Positions 27,669-36,567 are shown, counted from the first letter of the stretch. The stretch: DNA of 39,633 nt from an uncultured Microscilla sp. (GCF_947493425.1 NZ_CANLRP010000073.1:1-39633); one strand, 5' to 3'. A program made the numbers and translations. The notes: generated from the sequence alone by a model not told the origin.

Positions 27669-28091
27669 TTATAGTTTCATTGCATTGAGGTTGTCTTTGG
27701 TCAACGGCTTGTTTACATACGCCTTTACGTACTCGTATCTTTTAGAACGTTTGATGTCTTTTGAGTTGATAGAAGAGGTAAGCATTACAATTTTGCAATG
27801 TTGCTTGATACGATCGGGCAAACGTTCAAACTCGTCCAAAAATTGAAAACCATCCATTAATGGCATATCTATATCCAAGAAGATAACATCAGGCAAAAAG
27901 CTGTTATTGCCCATTTTAGAGGCTATTTTTTCTGCATTTCTTAAAAACTCTATGGCACTTTTTCCACCAGTATGAGTATAAATGTTGTCAGTAATACTGG
28001 AAGATTCGATAATTTTCTGATTAATAAGATTATCGATCTCATTATCATCTATTAACATTACCGCATTATATGTAACTTGTGAGTTTGTCAT
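27669..28091 (-). CDS. Single-domain response regulator (CheY/Rcp1-like)
   Basis: A stand-alone receiver domain (140 aa) with no output domain, expected to carry phosphate from a histidine kinase to a partner. Acidic pocket residues are in LIDDNEID near 13-20, the phospho-acceptor is Asp73 in FLDIDMPLMDG, then MLTSS (switch Thr/Ser) and NKP (conserved Lys). The insert before beta-3 (IASKMGNNSFLP) is common in Bacteroidota receivers of this type. The open frame extends to 28163, but ATG at 28091 starts right at the receiver and is preferred. No kinase gene adjoins it, so the partner is unknown. Confidence 0.88.
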   Translation of the reverse strand: MTNSQVTYNAVMLIDDNEIDNLINQKIIESSSITDNIYTHTGGKSAIEFLRNAEKIASKMGNNSFLPDVIFLDIDMPLMDGFQFLDEFERLPDRIKQHCKIVMLTSSINSKDIKRSKRYEYVKAYVNKPLTKDNLNAMKL

Positions 28092-28412
28092 AGTTTTTGA
28101 TTTTCTACCAAGTGATTTGATTGATGATACAACATGACCATTTGTAAGTATAGTTCTTATCAATTATTAAATAGACCTCTAAGTAGTTATTTTTTCATCT
28201 ACACTTAATAAATGTTAATCATAGTATTTGAACTAAAAATAAAAAACATTTTATAATTAATCAATAATCCGCGAAAATGATCAGTTTATAAAAGGTAGTT
28301 TTTAAGTTAACTTTTCCAAAATACAAATTCTAGTAACTATTTCTTATGTTTTCAGTAATATTTAATTGTTTTCAGAAAAATAAGTTTGAGGCAAGTAGTG
28401 TTTTGTATAAAG
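28092..28412. other. AT-rich intergenic region
   Basis: This lies upstream of the response regulator and downstream of the aldehyde dehydrogenase. I see no gene or repeat, and no convincing TAnnTTTG on the minus strand. Confidence 0.5.
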
Positions 28413-28457
28413 CAAAAAAAACAAGGTGAGAATTTTATGATAAATTCCCACCTTGTT
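28413..28457 (-). terminator. Intrinsic terminator for the aldehyde dehydrogenase
   Basis: Long stem AACAAGGTG-A-GAATTT paired with AAATTC-C-CACCTTGTT (28420-28436 with 28442-28457; one mismatch). Read on the minus strand it ends in a run of eight T. Confidence 0.85.
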
Positions 28458-28503
28458 AAAACGAATATCTATGAGTTGAAGTTGACTAATTTAAACGATT
28501 ATT

Positions 28504-30069
28504 TCAGTCAACATCAAACTTAATTCCTTGTGCCAAAGGTAGTTCCTGACTATAATTAATAGTATTGGTCTGACGACGCATGTATACTTTCCAAGAATCA
28601 GAACCAGACTCACGTCCACCCCCGGTTTCTTTTTCTCCGCCAAAAGCTCCGCCAATCTCAGCACCTGAAGTACCTATATTTACGTTGGCAATGCCACAAT
28701 CAGAGCCACGGAAAGAGAGGAATGTTTCGGTTTCCTGTACATTGTCAGAGAATATAGCCGAAGATAGCCCTTGTTTTACATCGTTCTGAATATTAATGGC
28801 GTTCATTACATCACCACTGTATTTGATTAAGTACAAAATAGGAGCAAAGGTTTCTTCCTGCACCATCTGGTAACTGTTTTCAGCTTCTACAATGGCAGGT
28901 TGTACATAGTTGCCACCCTCTAAGCCGTTCAAGCTCAGCACATCGCCACCAGTAAGTAGTTTACCTCCTTCTTTTTGTACGCTTTCCAATGCATTGGTAA
29001 AGCCTTGTACAGCCTCTTTATCGATCAATGGACCAACCAAGGTAGAAGCCTCTAGTGGATTACCAATAGATAAACCTCCATAAGCCTTCACCAAACGATC
29101 TTTTACATTGTCATAAATAGAGTCATGAATGATCAAACGGCGGGTAGTGGTACAACGTTGTCCACAAGTACCTACTGCGCCAAACAAGGTAGCTCTCATG
29201 GCCATTTCAATATTGGCGTTTGCGGTCATAATGATGGCATTGTTTCCACCTAACTCCAACAAACTTTTACCCAAACGACCAGCCACTGTTTGTGCTACGC
29301 TTTTACCCATGCGAGTAGAACCAGTAGCCGATACTAAAGGAACACGCTTATCTTCTGCCATCCACTTTCCTAGCTCAGCGTCTCCATTGATAAAACTAAA
29401 AATACCTTCAGGCAAGTTGTTTTCTTTCAATACCTGTGCAGCAATGTGTTGACAAGCAATGGCACACAAAGGGGTCTTTTCAGAAGGTTTCCACACACAA
29501 ACATCGCCACAAATAGCCGCCAACATTGCGTTCCAAGACCATACTGCTACCGGGAAATTAAAAGCCGATATGATTCCAATGATGCCTAAGGGTTGGTATT
29601 TTTCAAGCATTTGGTGCTCAGGGCGCTCAGAAGCAATGGTTTTTCCGTACAGTTGACGAGACTGACCTACGGCAAAATCGCAAATGTCAATCATCTCTTG
29701 TACTTCGCCCAAACCTTCCTGGTAAATTTTACCCATTTCAAGGGTAACTAATTTGCCTAAAGGTTCTTTATATTCTCTTAATTTATTTCCAATCTGACGA
29801 ACAATTTCACCACGTTTTGGGGCAGGCATTTGTCGCCATTCTACAAAAGCTTTTTGAGCGGCACCAATTACCTTATCATACTCTTCGCGAGTAGCATATT
29901 GCACTGTTGCCAAGTATTGCCCGTCTATAGGCGAGTGAATAGCTCGTTGAGTACCACCTTGTACCGAACCATATACTTGTCCCGTTCCATAAGAAGGGTT
30001 CATGTCCTTGATTCCAAGTGTACTTAATATTTGTTGAATTTCTTCAGTGGTTTTTGTTGTAGCTTCCAT
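28504..30069 (-). CDS. ALDH7-family aldehyde dehydrogenase (aminoadipate-semialdehyde type)
   Basis: NAD-dependent aldehyde oxidation in the cytosol. The family includes antiquitin, which oxidises alpha-aminoadipate semialdehyde (in equilibrium with piperideine-6-carboxylate) in lysine breakdown. The 521-aa chain has the ALDH signature FNFPV at 170-174, the general base Glu272 in LELGGNN, and the nucleophile Cys306 in GTCGQRCTTTRR, a form typical of ALDH7. The C-terminal SGSDSWKVYMRRQTNTINYS is also characteristic. The substrate is inferred from the family; no other lysine-degradation gene is in the window. It is a single-gene unit with its own promoter motif and terminator. Confidence 0.92.
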   Translation of the reverse strand: MEATTKTTEEIQQILSTLGIKDMNPSYGTGQVYGSVQGGTQRAIHSPIDGQYLATVQYATREEYDKVIGAAQKAFVEWRQMPAPKRGEIVRQIGNKLREYKEPLGKLVTLEMGKIYQEGLGEVQEMIDICDFAVGQSRQLYGKTIASERPEHQMLEKYQPLGIIGIISAFNFPVAVWSWNAMLAAICGDVCVWKPSEKTPLCAIACQHIAAQVLKENNLPEGIFSFINGDAELGKWMAEDKRVPLVSATGSTRMGKSVAQTVAGRLGKSLLELGGNNAIIMTANANIEMAMRATLFGAVGTCGQRCTTTRRLIIHDSIYDNVKDRLVKAYGGLSIGNPLEASTLVGPLIDKEAVQGFTNALESVQKEGGKLLTGGDVLSLNGLEGGNYVQPAIVEAENSYQMVQEETFAPILYLIKYSGDVMNAINIQNDVKQGLSSAIFSDNVQETETFLSFRGSDCGIANVNIGTSGAEIGGAFGGEKETGGGRESGSDSWKVYMRRQTNTINYSQELPLAQGIKFDVD

Positions 30070-30101
30070 ATATCAACCTAGTGATTAATGATAAATTTGA
30101 G

Positions 30102-30109
30102 CAAAGTTA
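30102..30109 (-). promoter_or_regulatory. Candidate -7 element TAACTTTG for the aldehyde dehydrogenase
   Basis: Exact TAnnTTTG match on the minus strand, 33 bp before the start codon. The nearest TTG upstream is closer than the usual spacing. Confidence 0.45.
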
Positions 30110-30125
30110 CGCCAATTTTAAGGCA

Positions 30126-30169
30126 ATAAAAAAAGGTATTTATAGATTTTACCCAAAATACCCTTTTTA
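30126..30169 (-). terminator. Intrinsic terminator for the HtrA protease gene
   Basis: On the minus strand AAAGGGTATTT pairs with AAATACCTTT (one bulge) and is followed by a run of T; it begins about 25 bp after the protease stop codon. Confidence 0.65.
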
Positions 30170-30194
30170 TTGTTCAAAAAAATTATTGAGGCAT

Positions 30195-31676
30195 TTACCA
30201 GCCTATAGCATAGTAAGCTTTTTCGCCATTGGGGTACATTCCTTCTATGGCTATTACCCTTTTACGTTTTTTAATCAAACGCTCAATATCTTTGGGAGAA
30301 TTGACAGACTCTTCGCCAAAGTAAGTGATAATGAATCCTTTACGAATGCCCGACTCTTTCAGTTTCCCCTTACCAGCATCAATTACCTTTACTCCATGAT
30401 CAATCTTGAGTTTGGTCTTTTCACTGAGACTTATTCCCTCAAACACCGCACCCAGTATTTTTTCAGTAGCTATTTTGCGTGGAGCACGCATAATTTTAAA
30501 GTTTCCCTGACGGTTACGTAGTGTGGCCATTGTGCTTAATACCCGCTCGCCACGCGCATAAGTCACCTTTACCTGATCGCCAGGACGACGGGTAGCAATC
30601 AACGACTGAAGGTCAGCCATATTGCGTACTTGCTGGTCATCTATTTTAATAATGACATCTCCTATTTTTAGCCCGGCACTACGCGCAGCACCTGACTTGG
30701 TCAGGGTGGCAATGTACACCCCACTTACTACACTCAAGTCTTTATTGCTGGCAAAATTAGCATCTACATTTTGGATAGAAACACCCAATAGTGCCCTTTG
30801 GGTTTGCCCATACTTCATGAGGTCGTTCAGCACCTTTTTTACAATATTTACTGGTATAGCGAATGAATAGCCTGAATAAGAACCTGTGCGAGTCGCAATG
30901 GCAGTATTGATACCTACCAACTCACCCTTGAGGTTTACCAACGCGCCACCACTGTTTCCTGGATTTACAGCCGCGTCTGTCTGAATAAACGACTCTATAG
31001 CATACTGTCCACTTAGTATGTTGATGTTTCTGCCTTTGGCACTTACAATGCCTGCGGTCACAGTAGAGGTCAAGTCGAAAGGGTTACCTACGGCAAGTAC
31101 CCATTCACCAATTTGGGTTTTACCAGAGTTGCCATACTTTACAAAAGGTAAATTCTTTTCTTGTATCTTGAGCAAGGCAAGGTCGGTAGTGGGGTCTTTA
31201 CCAACAAGCTTGGCCACATAGCTTCGTTTATCATTTAAAACTACATCTATTTGTCCAGCATTTTCTATTACATGATAATTAGTGGCAACATAGCCATTGT
31301 CAGTAATAATGACACCAGAACCAGAAGACTGACGGGGGCGGCGATGGCGACGGCGATAATTGTCTTCTCCGTGGAACTGTCTGAACATATCTTCCAAAGG
31401 GTCAGAAGAAGAAGAGGAGTATTTACCCTTGCCAGCATAGGTAGTTTTAATATGCACTACAGCAGACTTTACAGCATTGGCCGCAATTACAAAATTCAAA
31501 CCTTTGGGTACTTTGACGGTAGAGTCTTTGAGAAAATTAGCCAGTTGGATATTCTGGCGATCCTGAATTGATCGAATAGTTTGCTTGGGTTGTAAGTATT
31601 GGTTGAGTTTTACAGCTACAAAGCCCCCTAGTATTGATGCCAACAACAGGCTTATTAAATAACTTTTTTTGTTCAT
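30195..31676 (-). CDS. htrA: HtrA/Deg-family serine protease, membrane-anchored
   Basis: Envelope quality-control protease (493 aa) that degrades misfolded periplasmic proteins. An N-terminal hydrophobic helix (about 5-24) with basic start and no clear cleavage site suggests a membrane anchor or signal peptide. The trypsin-like domain spans about 65-300 with the triad His135 (TNYHVI), Asp165 (TDLALL) and Ser242 (GNSGG). Two PDZ domains follow, about 300-395 (ending near RGERVL) and about 410-493, the second diverged. A low-complexity segment with serines, arginines and histidines (86-116) sits in the LA-loop region that in DegP/DegQ mediates oligomer contacts. It is a single-gene unit. Confidence 0.95.
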   Translation of the reverse strand: MNKKSYLISLLLASILGGFVAVKLNQYLQPKQTIRSIQDRQNIQLANFLKDSTVKVPKGLNFVIAANAVKSAVVHIKTTYAGKGKYSSSSSDPLEDMFRQFHGEDNYRRRHRRPRQSSGSGVIITDNGYVATNYHVIENAGQIDVVLNDKRSYVAKLVGKDPTTDLALLKIQEKNLPFVKYGNSGKTQIGEWVLAVGNPFDLTSTVTAGIVSAKGRNINILSGQYAIESFIQTDAAVNPGNSGGALVNLKGELVGINTAIATRTGSYSGYSFAIPVNIVKKVLNDLMKYGQTQRALLGVSIQNVDANFASNKDLSVVSGVYIATLTKSGAARSAGLKIGDVIIKIDDQQVRNMADLQSLIATRRPGDQVKVTYARGERVLSTMATLRNRQGNFKIMRAPRKIATEKILGAVFEGISLSEKTKLKIDHGVKVIDAGKGKLKESGIRKGFIITYFGEESVNSPKDIERLIKKRKRVIAIEGMYPNGEKAYYAIGW

Positions 31677-32038
31677 AGTGTATCAAGTGTTAAACTGTAT
31701 ATCAGTAAGCATCAACAAGGCATTAGACGTAATGTATGACTCACTAACGTACTAAAAATAATAAATAATTTTAACTAATTGGTCATTCTTCTCATAAAAA
31801 ACCTCCATCAGGCTTGTTTTCGCATCATTCATTGCTCTACAATTCCAAGCTTTTGTTAAACAAAGCTTTTAGAGGCAAGCAACCTTTTGTGCCTGTGCTT
31901 TGTTCGCTTAAAAAAAATATTTAAACTTTTTTCCCACGATAAATATCCCAAAAACCTTCATTAAACACCTGAGAATACATTTTTATAAAAAGGACAAAAG
32001 TCAGACAGAATATTTTTTTATTTTTTTTCTCTAAAAAC
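31677..32038. other. Intergenic region upstream of htrA
   Basis: AT-rich with A/T runs near 31911-32030 and no credible gene. The htrA promoter should be here, but I see no exact TAnnTTTG on the minus strand. Confidence 0.5.
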
Positions 32039-32070
32039 TTGCTTAATTATTCAAATCGTCCTTATCTTTG
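32039..32070 (+). promoter_or_regulatory. Promoter of the tRNA-Asn unit
   Basis: TTG at 32039-32041 and TATCTTTG at 32063-32070, 21 bases apart, match the Bacteroidota -33/-7 consensus exactly. The first tRNA starts 25 bp later. Confidence 0.8.
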
Positions 32071-32094
32071 CAACGCATTTTTACTGAATGACAC

Positions 32095-32168
32095 TCCTCC
32101 TTAGCTCAGTTGGTTAGAGCATCTGACTGTTAATCAGAGGGTCGTTGGTTCGAGCCCAACAGGAGGAG
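32095..32168 (+). tRNA. tRNA-Asn (anticodon GTT), copy 1
   Basis: A 74-nt cloverleaf: acceptor stem TCCTCCT/AGGAGGA, D arm GCTC...GAGC, anticodon stem TCTGA/TCAGA around loop CTGTTAA (anticodon GTT), variable loop, T arm GTTGG-TTCGAGC-CCAAC, discriminator G. The CCA end is not encoded. Confidence 0.98.
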
Positions 32169-32208
32169 CGATATTTAGTGTTCATAGTGTTAAAGAATAT
32201 TGTTGGTT

Positions 32209-32241
32209 AAAGGTAAAACTAAATTAGTTTTACCTTTTTTT
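32209..32241 (+). terminator. Intrinsic terminator between the two tRNA-Asn genes
   Basis: A perfect 14-bp inverted repeat (32209-32222 with 32224-32237, single-base centre, so the real loop must be larger) followed by a T run. It should end the transcript of copy 1 before copy 2. Confidence 0.8.
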
Positions 32242-32269
32242 ATTCAATGTAGCATTTTATCAGTAATAC

Positions 32270-32343
32270 TCCTCCTTAGCTCAGTTGGTTAGAGCATCTG
32301 ACTGTTAATCAGAGGGTCGTTGGTTCGAGCCCAACAGGAGGAG
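32270..32343 (+). tRNA. tRNA-Asn (anticodon GTT), copy 2
   Basis: Identical in all 74 bases to 32095-32168, including the anticodon loop CTGTTAA, and CCA again not encoded. The flanks are similar for only a few bases. I find no consensus promoter of its own between the terminator and the gene. Confidence 0.98.
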
Positions 32344-32495
32344 CAATACTTTTTATCAAAATGGTCAAATAATCTTTGATTTAGACTTAACCTATAAAGT
32401 CTAAGTACACTGTAACTTAAGTAAGTCGTTGTTTAATTCGAGTTGATTTTGTTTGTTGATAATCTTCAAAAGTTGAGCAGAGTTAGTTTACAATT

Positions 32496-32509
32496 CCGAT
32501 GCATATCGG
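32496..32509. repeat. Short palindrome CCGATGCATATCGG
   Basis: Arms TTCCGAT/ATCGGAA around GCAT (32494-32511). Third member of the set with 2387-2400 and 23640-23653. It lies in the 323-bp gap 32344-32666, which has no gene. Confidence 0.65.
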
Positions 32510-32564
32510 AACCAAAGAGCTACGCGATACTTTTTAAGAGAAATCAGCGGGCAAAAGCTCACAG

Positions 32565-32606
32565 TCCTCCGAGAACAAGCTCGGAGCTGTAAGCCGAACT
32601 TGATTC
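32565..32606. repeat. Hairpin repeat GAATCAAGTTCGG..., copy 2 (inverted)
   Basis: Read on the minus strand from 32606 it aligns with 12858-12899 over about 40 bases. It includes its own perfect hairpin CTCCGAG-AACAAG-CTCGGAG (32568-32587). Confidence 0.6.
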
Positions 32607-32666
32607 GGGGAAGCCGAAAGAAGCATAAGATATTTAAGTTCCAGTGTACTAAGGTTAAATACTGGA

Positions 32667-33305
32667 TTATTTAATTTTAGGGCGCACCGTCTTTTTCTTT
32701 TCGCTCTTTTCTTCTTTATTCGCAGGCGACTCTTCTTTTTTAATTCTTTTGTAAATAAATAATTGCCACTTCTCTTCTTCCACCATATTCTTATCCATTT
32801 CAGCACGAGCCAATGTAAAAAACAGGTCAGATAAACGATTGATATAAGCAGGAATGGCTTCGTGTACCTCATCTTCTCTCATAAGGCTTACCAAGTGTCG
32901 CTCACCACGACGCATCTGTGTGCGTACCACATGGCACAAAGCAGACACTTCATTGCCTCCTGGCAACAAAAAATAATCAGATGCAGTACTTAAATTATTT
33001 TCTAACTGATCAATCCATTGCTCACAAAAATCAGCACCATCAGTAGGCATGGGGTTTGTATTTACTTTTTTGGCATCAGAGGGGCGCGCTAGGTGCGACA
33101 TCATATCCATCATATCCTTCTGAATTTTTCGCAAGTTAGTTTGCCACTCATGGGTAATATCTAATTTAGCCCTTAACAAACCAATGGTAGAGTTTACTTC
33201 GTCAAGTGTACCATAACACTCTACACGAATATCATCTTTGAATACTCGCTTGCCACCGTATAAACCCGTTTTTCCGGCATCTCCTTTCTTAGTGTATATT
33301 TTCAT
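32667..33305 (-). CDS. PduO-type cob(I)alamin adenosyltransferase
   Basis: Transfers the adenosyl group of ATP to cob(I)alamin, making adenosylcobalamin. The 212-aa protein has the ATP-binding start KGDAGKTGLYGGKRV (6-20), YGTLDEVNS (31-39), and the helix-bundle signature HVVRTQMRRGERH followed by YINRLSDLFFTLAR, which are diagnostic of the PduO/MMAB family. The last ~25 residues are a Lys/Glu-rich tail not needed for the fold. Its obvious client in the window is IcmF at 20065-23583, 9 kb away on the same strand but not in an operon. Confidence 0.95.
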   Translation of the reverse strand: MKIYTKKGDAGKTGLYGGKRVFKDDIRVECYGTLDEVNSTIGLLRAKLDITHEWQTNLRKIQKDMMDMMSHLARPSDAKKVNTNPMPTDGADFCEQWIDQLENNLSTASDYFLLPGGNEVSALCHVVRTQMRRGERHLVSLMREDEVHEAIPAYINRLSDLFFTLARAEMDKNMVEEEKWQLFIYKRIKKEESPANKEEKSEKKKTVRPKIK

Positions 33306-33868
33306 TGTTCTTTGTTTGAGGGTGGATAAGAGCTAAGCCTAAAACAACCAGCACAATACAACATCTAAAAACCGCTTGCTTCTCCTTTTGATGGAGTATG
33401 CTAATCAGATGGTGGATTTGTAGGAGTGACATGTTAGTCTTGATCCAGCCCTGGTTCGCGAAAGCTTTATCAAATTAACAAATAAAGTAAAGTGTCCTGG
33501 CTTGTGGAGTTTTTCCATTTACAGTTGCGCGTCAGCTCATGATTTTCACACGATTCCTTATTAACTTTATTTGAATAGCATAAGAGCTTGATTTAAATTT
33601 CACCTTGATAAACTTTAAACCAAGACCCCATCTTGATTTTTAATAATAGATTATAAATACCTTGCTTCTTGAAAAATAGACTGACAAAAAGCAAAGCCAT
33701 TATTTTCATTTGTATCGAAAAATCGAAACGAGCTTAAACTCTAAACTATGGCAATAAAGATAACGCAAGAAGGGGTGTTTTCAAAACAAATATTTACAAT
33801 GAGACATAGCTTAGTAAGGCCACCCAAATAAACTCCTCCATAAAACAACAGCTCTCTTTTAAAAAACG
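33306..33868. other. Gene-free region between nadE and the adenosyltransferase
   Basis: Over 560 bp with only short unconvincing frames. I see no repeat, strong hairpin or exact promoter motif. Confidence 0.55.
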
Positions 33869-35740
33869 CTACAAACTTTCCAGTTCTTGCTGGAAACCAC
33901 CAGATAAAATAGGGAAGCGAAACCAACTACGGGGGTCTATACTGTAATCGTCTAGGTGAAAAGAAGGAGCCAACCGTTCTCGTTTCCACTGGTTGCGGCT
34001 CCATAAGTGAAAAAACTTACGAATATGTTCTTTCAAGAGTTCTACGTCTGCTACTTCTGATTGCAGCTGTTCAAATATTTGCTTGGGAGAAAGGCGCTCA
34101 TATAACGTGAGGCGCTCTATAGCCTGTAATACTTCATAAGGCATTAGGTCTTTCTCATCCGTTTGTTGTTGAGTGCTGTCATCGTCTTTGGGTCGAAGCT
34201 CGGCAGTAGGCTGCAAAGCATTGACATGCCTTAGTTCTTTTTGCCCCAGTGAGGTTTCTGCCCATTTGAGCCATTCACGGATAAAGTGTTTATCTACTCC
34301 TGCAATAGGTGATATGCCACCCGATGTGTCACCATCCATAGTAGTATAACCTACACTCCCTTCGCTACGATTAGAAGTAGCAATCAACAAAGCCCCTTTG
34401 ATGTTGGCAAGCATCCAAATAATAGGGGAACGAGCCCTTGCTTGAATATTTTGTAAAGCAATATCGTGCTTGTGCCAACTCAGCGATTGGTTAATAATAT
34501 ATTCTATTTTTTTAGAGTAACTGGTCACATCCTCTTTAATGCTCCAGTGATGAAAAGTAGCGCCCAAATCTTGAGCAAGCAACTTGGCAGAGTTGAGGGT
34601 TTGATAGCTCGAATTGTCAGAAGATTGATATACACAGGTAAGCAAGTGTTTGACGATGTGCCTAAGGGGTGGGTCTTCTTCACGCAAAGCATCCTTCATT
34701 TGTTCTTCGTCAAAGGCAACTCCTGACTTTTCAAGAAATGCTTCCCAGCCCAATTCTGCCACTCCTCGCTTTACCATTTCGGCCACCATTACAGCACAAG
34801 TAGATGAATCGGCTCCCCCTGATAATGAGAGAATATAACCTTTGCTGCGGCTTTTGCGCATATAGTCAAACAAAGCAAGCGAAAGCACCTGTACAAACTC
34901 ATGATTTTTGTTAAACTGAGCAGCTTCCAGGGTAGCATCAGAGTTCTCAGGGTTTTTAAAATCAACCTGAGCGGCTAATAGGTCAACGTTTTTAAAAGAA
35001 AACAATTGATTACGCCCAATTACTTGATTGCCTTGAGTAACAAATACTTGCCCATCGTAGATCATCTTGCCAGCTTCATTGCCTAACAAGTTGCAATACA
35101 AATATACAGGGGCATTGGCTTCCAACATTAGTTTTTCACGATGTTTGGCTTTAGCAAAAGCAAAATGACTGGCGCTGGGGTTGAGTATCAGGTTTACTTT
35201 ACGTTTATTAAGTTGGTGTGCAGGACGCTTTTGGTCGTTCCAGGCATCTTCACATATTTCAAGGCCAATTTTAATATTTTTGGCAATGTAAATAATATCT
35301 CCAAAAGGGTATTTTTTCGTTCCTACCCTCAGCATCTCTAGCCTGCCTGCTTTCCACGCTTTAAACCAGCGGGATTCATAATGTACCCCATCATTGGCAA
35401 GGTTTTGCTTGGCTGAGAAACCCAAAATTTCTTGGTTATGCATTAGACACACACAGTCGTACAAGTCATTATCAAACCTTACTGGCAAGCCTACCGCTAC
35501 TACAATATTGGTGCACCACTGGGCGATCTTACTCAGTTGCTCAAGTGCCTTGTCTGCCACCCAATCGCTCAAAAACATATCTTCACACCCATACCCTGTA
35601 ATGCATAGCTCAGGCAAACACAATACATCTACTGATGCATCTTTAGCTTGTTCTATAGCATTTTGTATATTTTTTAGGTTGTTTTCCCAATCTAACGGAG
35701 TTTGATTGAGTGCTGCACCGCCAATTTTAAGCCTTGTCAT
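33869..35740 (-). CDS. nadE: Glutamine-dependent NAD(+) synthetase
   Basis: Last step of NAD synthesis: amidation of nicotinate adenine dinucleotide with ATP and ammonia cut from glutamine. The 623-aa chain has an N-terminal nitrilase-type glutaminase domain (about 1-280) with triad Glu44 (LPELCITGYGCEDMF), Lys111 (SAKQNLANDG) and Cys163 (EICEDAW), and a C-terminal synthetase domain with the ATP pyrophosphatase P-loop SGGADSS at 307-313. SNRSEGSVGYTTMDGDTSGGISPI, shown here only by its core SEGSVGYTTMDGDTSGG, is the NaAD/ATP-binding segment. Both domains are complete, so glutamine can be the donor. Single-gene unit. Confidence 0.96.
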   Translation of the reverse strand: MTRLKIGGAALNQTPLDWENNLKNIQNAIEQAKDASVDVLCLPELCITGYGCEDMFLSDWVADKALEQLSKIAQWCTNIVVAVGLPVRFDNDLYDCVCLMHNQEILGFSAKQNLANDGVHYESRWFKAWKAGRLEMLRVGTKKYPFGDIIYIAKNIKIGLEICEDAWNDQKRPAHQLNKRKVNLILNPSASHFAFAKAKHREKLMLEANAPVYLYCNLLGNEAGKMIYDGQVFVTQGNQVIGRNQLFSFKNVDLLAAQVDFKNPENSDATLEAAQFNKNHEFVQVLSLALFDYMRKSRSKGYILSLSGGADSSTCAVMVAEMVKRGVAELGWEAFLEKSGVAFDEEQMKDALREEDPPLRHIVKHLLTCVYQSSDNSSYQTLNSAKLLAQDLGATFHHWSIKEDVTSYSKKIEYIINQSLSWHKHDIALQNIQARARSPIIWMLANIKGALLIATSNRSEGSVGYTTMDGDTSGGISPIAGVDKHFIREWLKWAETSLGQKELRHVNALQPTAELRPKDDDSTQQQTDEKDLMPYEVLQAIERLTLYERLSPKQIFEQLQSEVADVELLKEHIRKFFHLWSRNQWKRERLAPSFHLDDYSIDPRSWFRFPILSGGFQQELESL

Positions 35741-35818
35741 AATTGTTGTTTATTTGAATACCTAAATTAGAAGGTTTCAAAAAACTTTCCAATTTTTGAT
35801 TGCTTGGTTCTATAGATA

Positions 35819-35852
35819 AAAAACCGTTCGGAAAATCAACTTCCAAACGGTT
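35819..35852 (-). terminator. Intrinsic terminator after the lspA pair
   Basis: AACCGTT / AACGGTT (35822-35828 with 35846-35852) with GGAA/TTCC inside; on the minus strand it ends in six T. It lies 28 bp after the stop of the downstream lspA copy. Confidence 0.8.
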
Positions 35853-35879
35853 ATATTTTGCTTCAAAAGTACCTGCTCA

Positions 35880-36530
35880 CTAATTGGCTGTAGTACCCGC
35901 AGAAGGTGTTGTGGTATCTTTATTGGTTTCGTTGTCTTGTTTTTTATCCTCAGCATCTTTAAAAAACCTACGCTGCATGACTAAAATAACCGCTACCCCC
36001 AGAAAAATAGCTGAATCGGCAATGTTGAAAATAGGCCAAAGTGCATAATATTGTCCTCCCAACCACTTAGGTAGGTGTCCTTCCCAAATGTCAAGGTAGA
36101 TCATGTCTATCACTTGCCCATGAAACCAAGGAGTAGGCGAACCGGCAGGAGCATTATTTAAAAATACTCCATAAAACGTACTATCTACCACATTGCCCAC
36201 TGCTCCGGCAAGTATAAGTGCTACACACCATATAAGCCCGGTATGGGCTTTGCGTTTGACAAGCAACGACATGTAGTAAGCAATACCTACTGTAGCGAGC
36301 AAGCGAAACAGGGTAAGGATGAGCTTGCCATATACAGAGCCTAGTTTAAGACCAAATGCCATTCCAGGGTTGAGTACATAGTGAATTTTGAGCCAGCTTC
36401 CCAATACCTTAATTTCCCCGGCCAAGCCTGGATCCATATTATAATGTACCAACAATTTCACCGCTTGATCGAGCAAGATTACAACAAAACTTAACAGAAA
36501 GTATTTATATAATTTATGTGTCTTTTTCAT
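35880..36530 (-). CDS. lspA: Signal peptidase II (lipoprotein), copy 1
   Basis: Inner-membrane aspartyl protease (216 aa) that cuts the signal peptide in front of the lipidated cysteine of prolipoproteins. Four membrane helices are visible (about 10-28, 66-90, 97-117, 165-187). Catalytic aspartates are Asp116 (GNVVDS) and Asp172 (FNIADSAI), and the conserved NPGMAFG is at 54-60. The usual Arg after the first aspartate (GNxxDR) is Ser here and in the neighbour. About 45 residues with WFHGQVIDMIYLD separate the two active-site motifs. A polar tail from 190 carries Lys, Asp and Thr. It lies 37 bp downstream of a second lspA gene and is probably co-transcribed with it. Confidence 0.95.
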   Translation of the reverse strand: MKKTHKLYKYFLLSFVVILLDQAVKLLVHYNMDPGLAGEIKVLGSWLKIHYVLNPGMAFGLKLGSVYGKLILTLFRLLATVGIAYYMSLLVKRKAHTGLIWCVALILAGAVGNVVDSTFYGVFLNNAPAGSPTPWFHGQVIDMIYLDIWEGHLPKWLGGQYYALWPIFNIADSAIFLGVAVILVMQRRFFKDAEDKKQDNETNKDTTTPSAGTTAN

Positions 36531-36567
36531 TCGCTTCAGAGATTCTTAAATGACATGGTAGTTGCCT

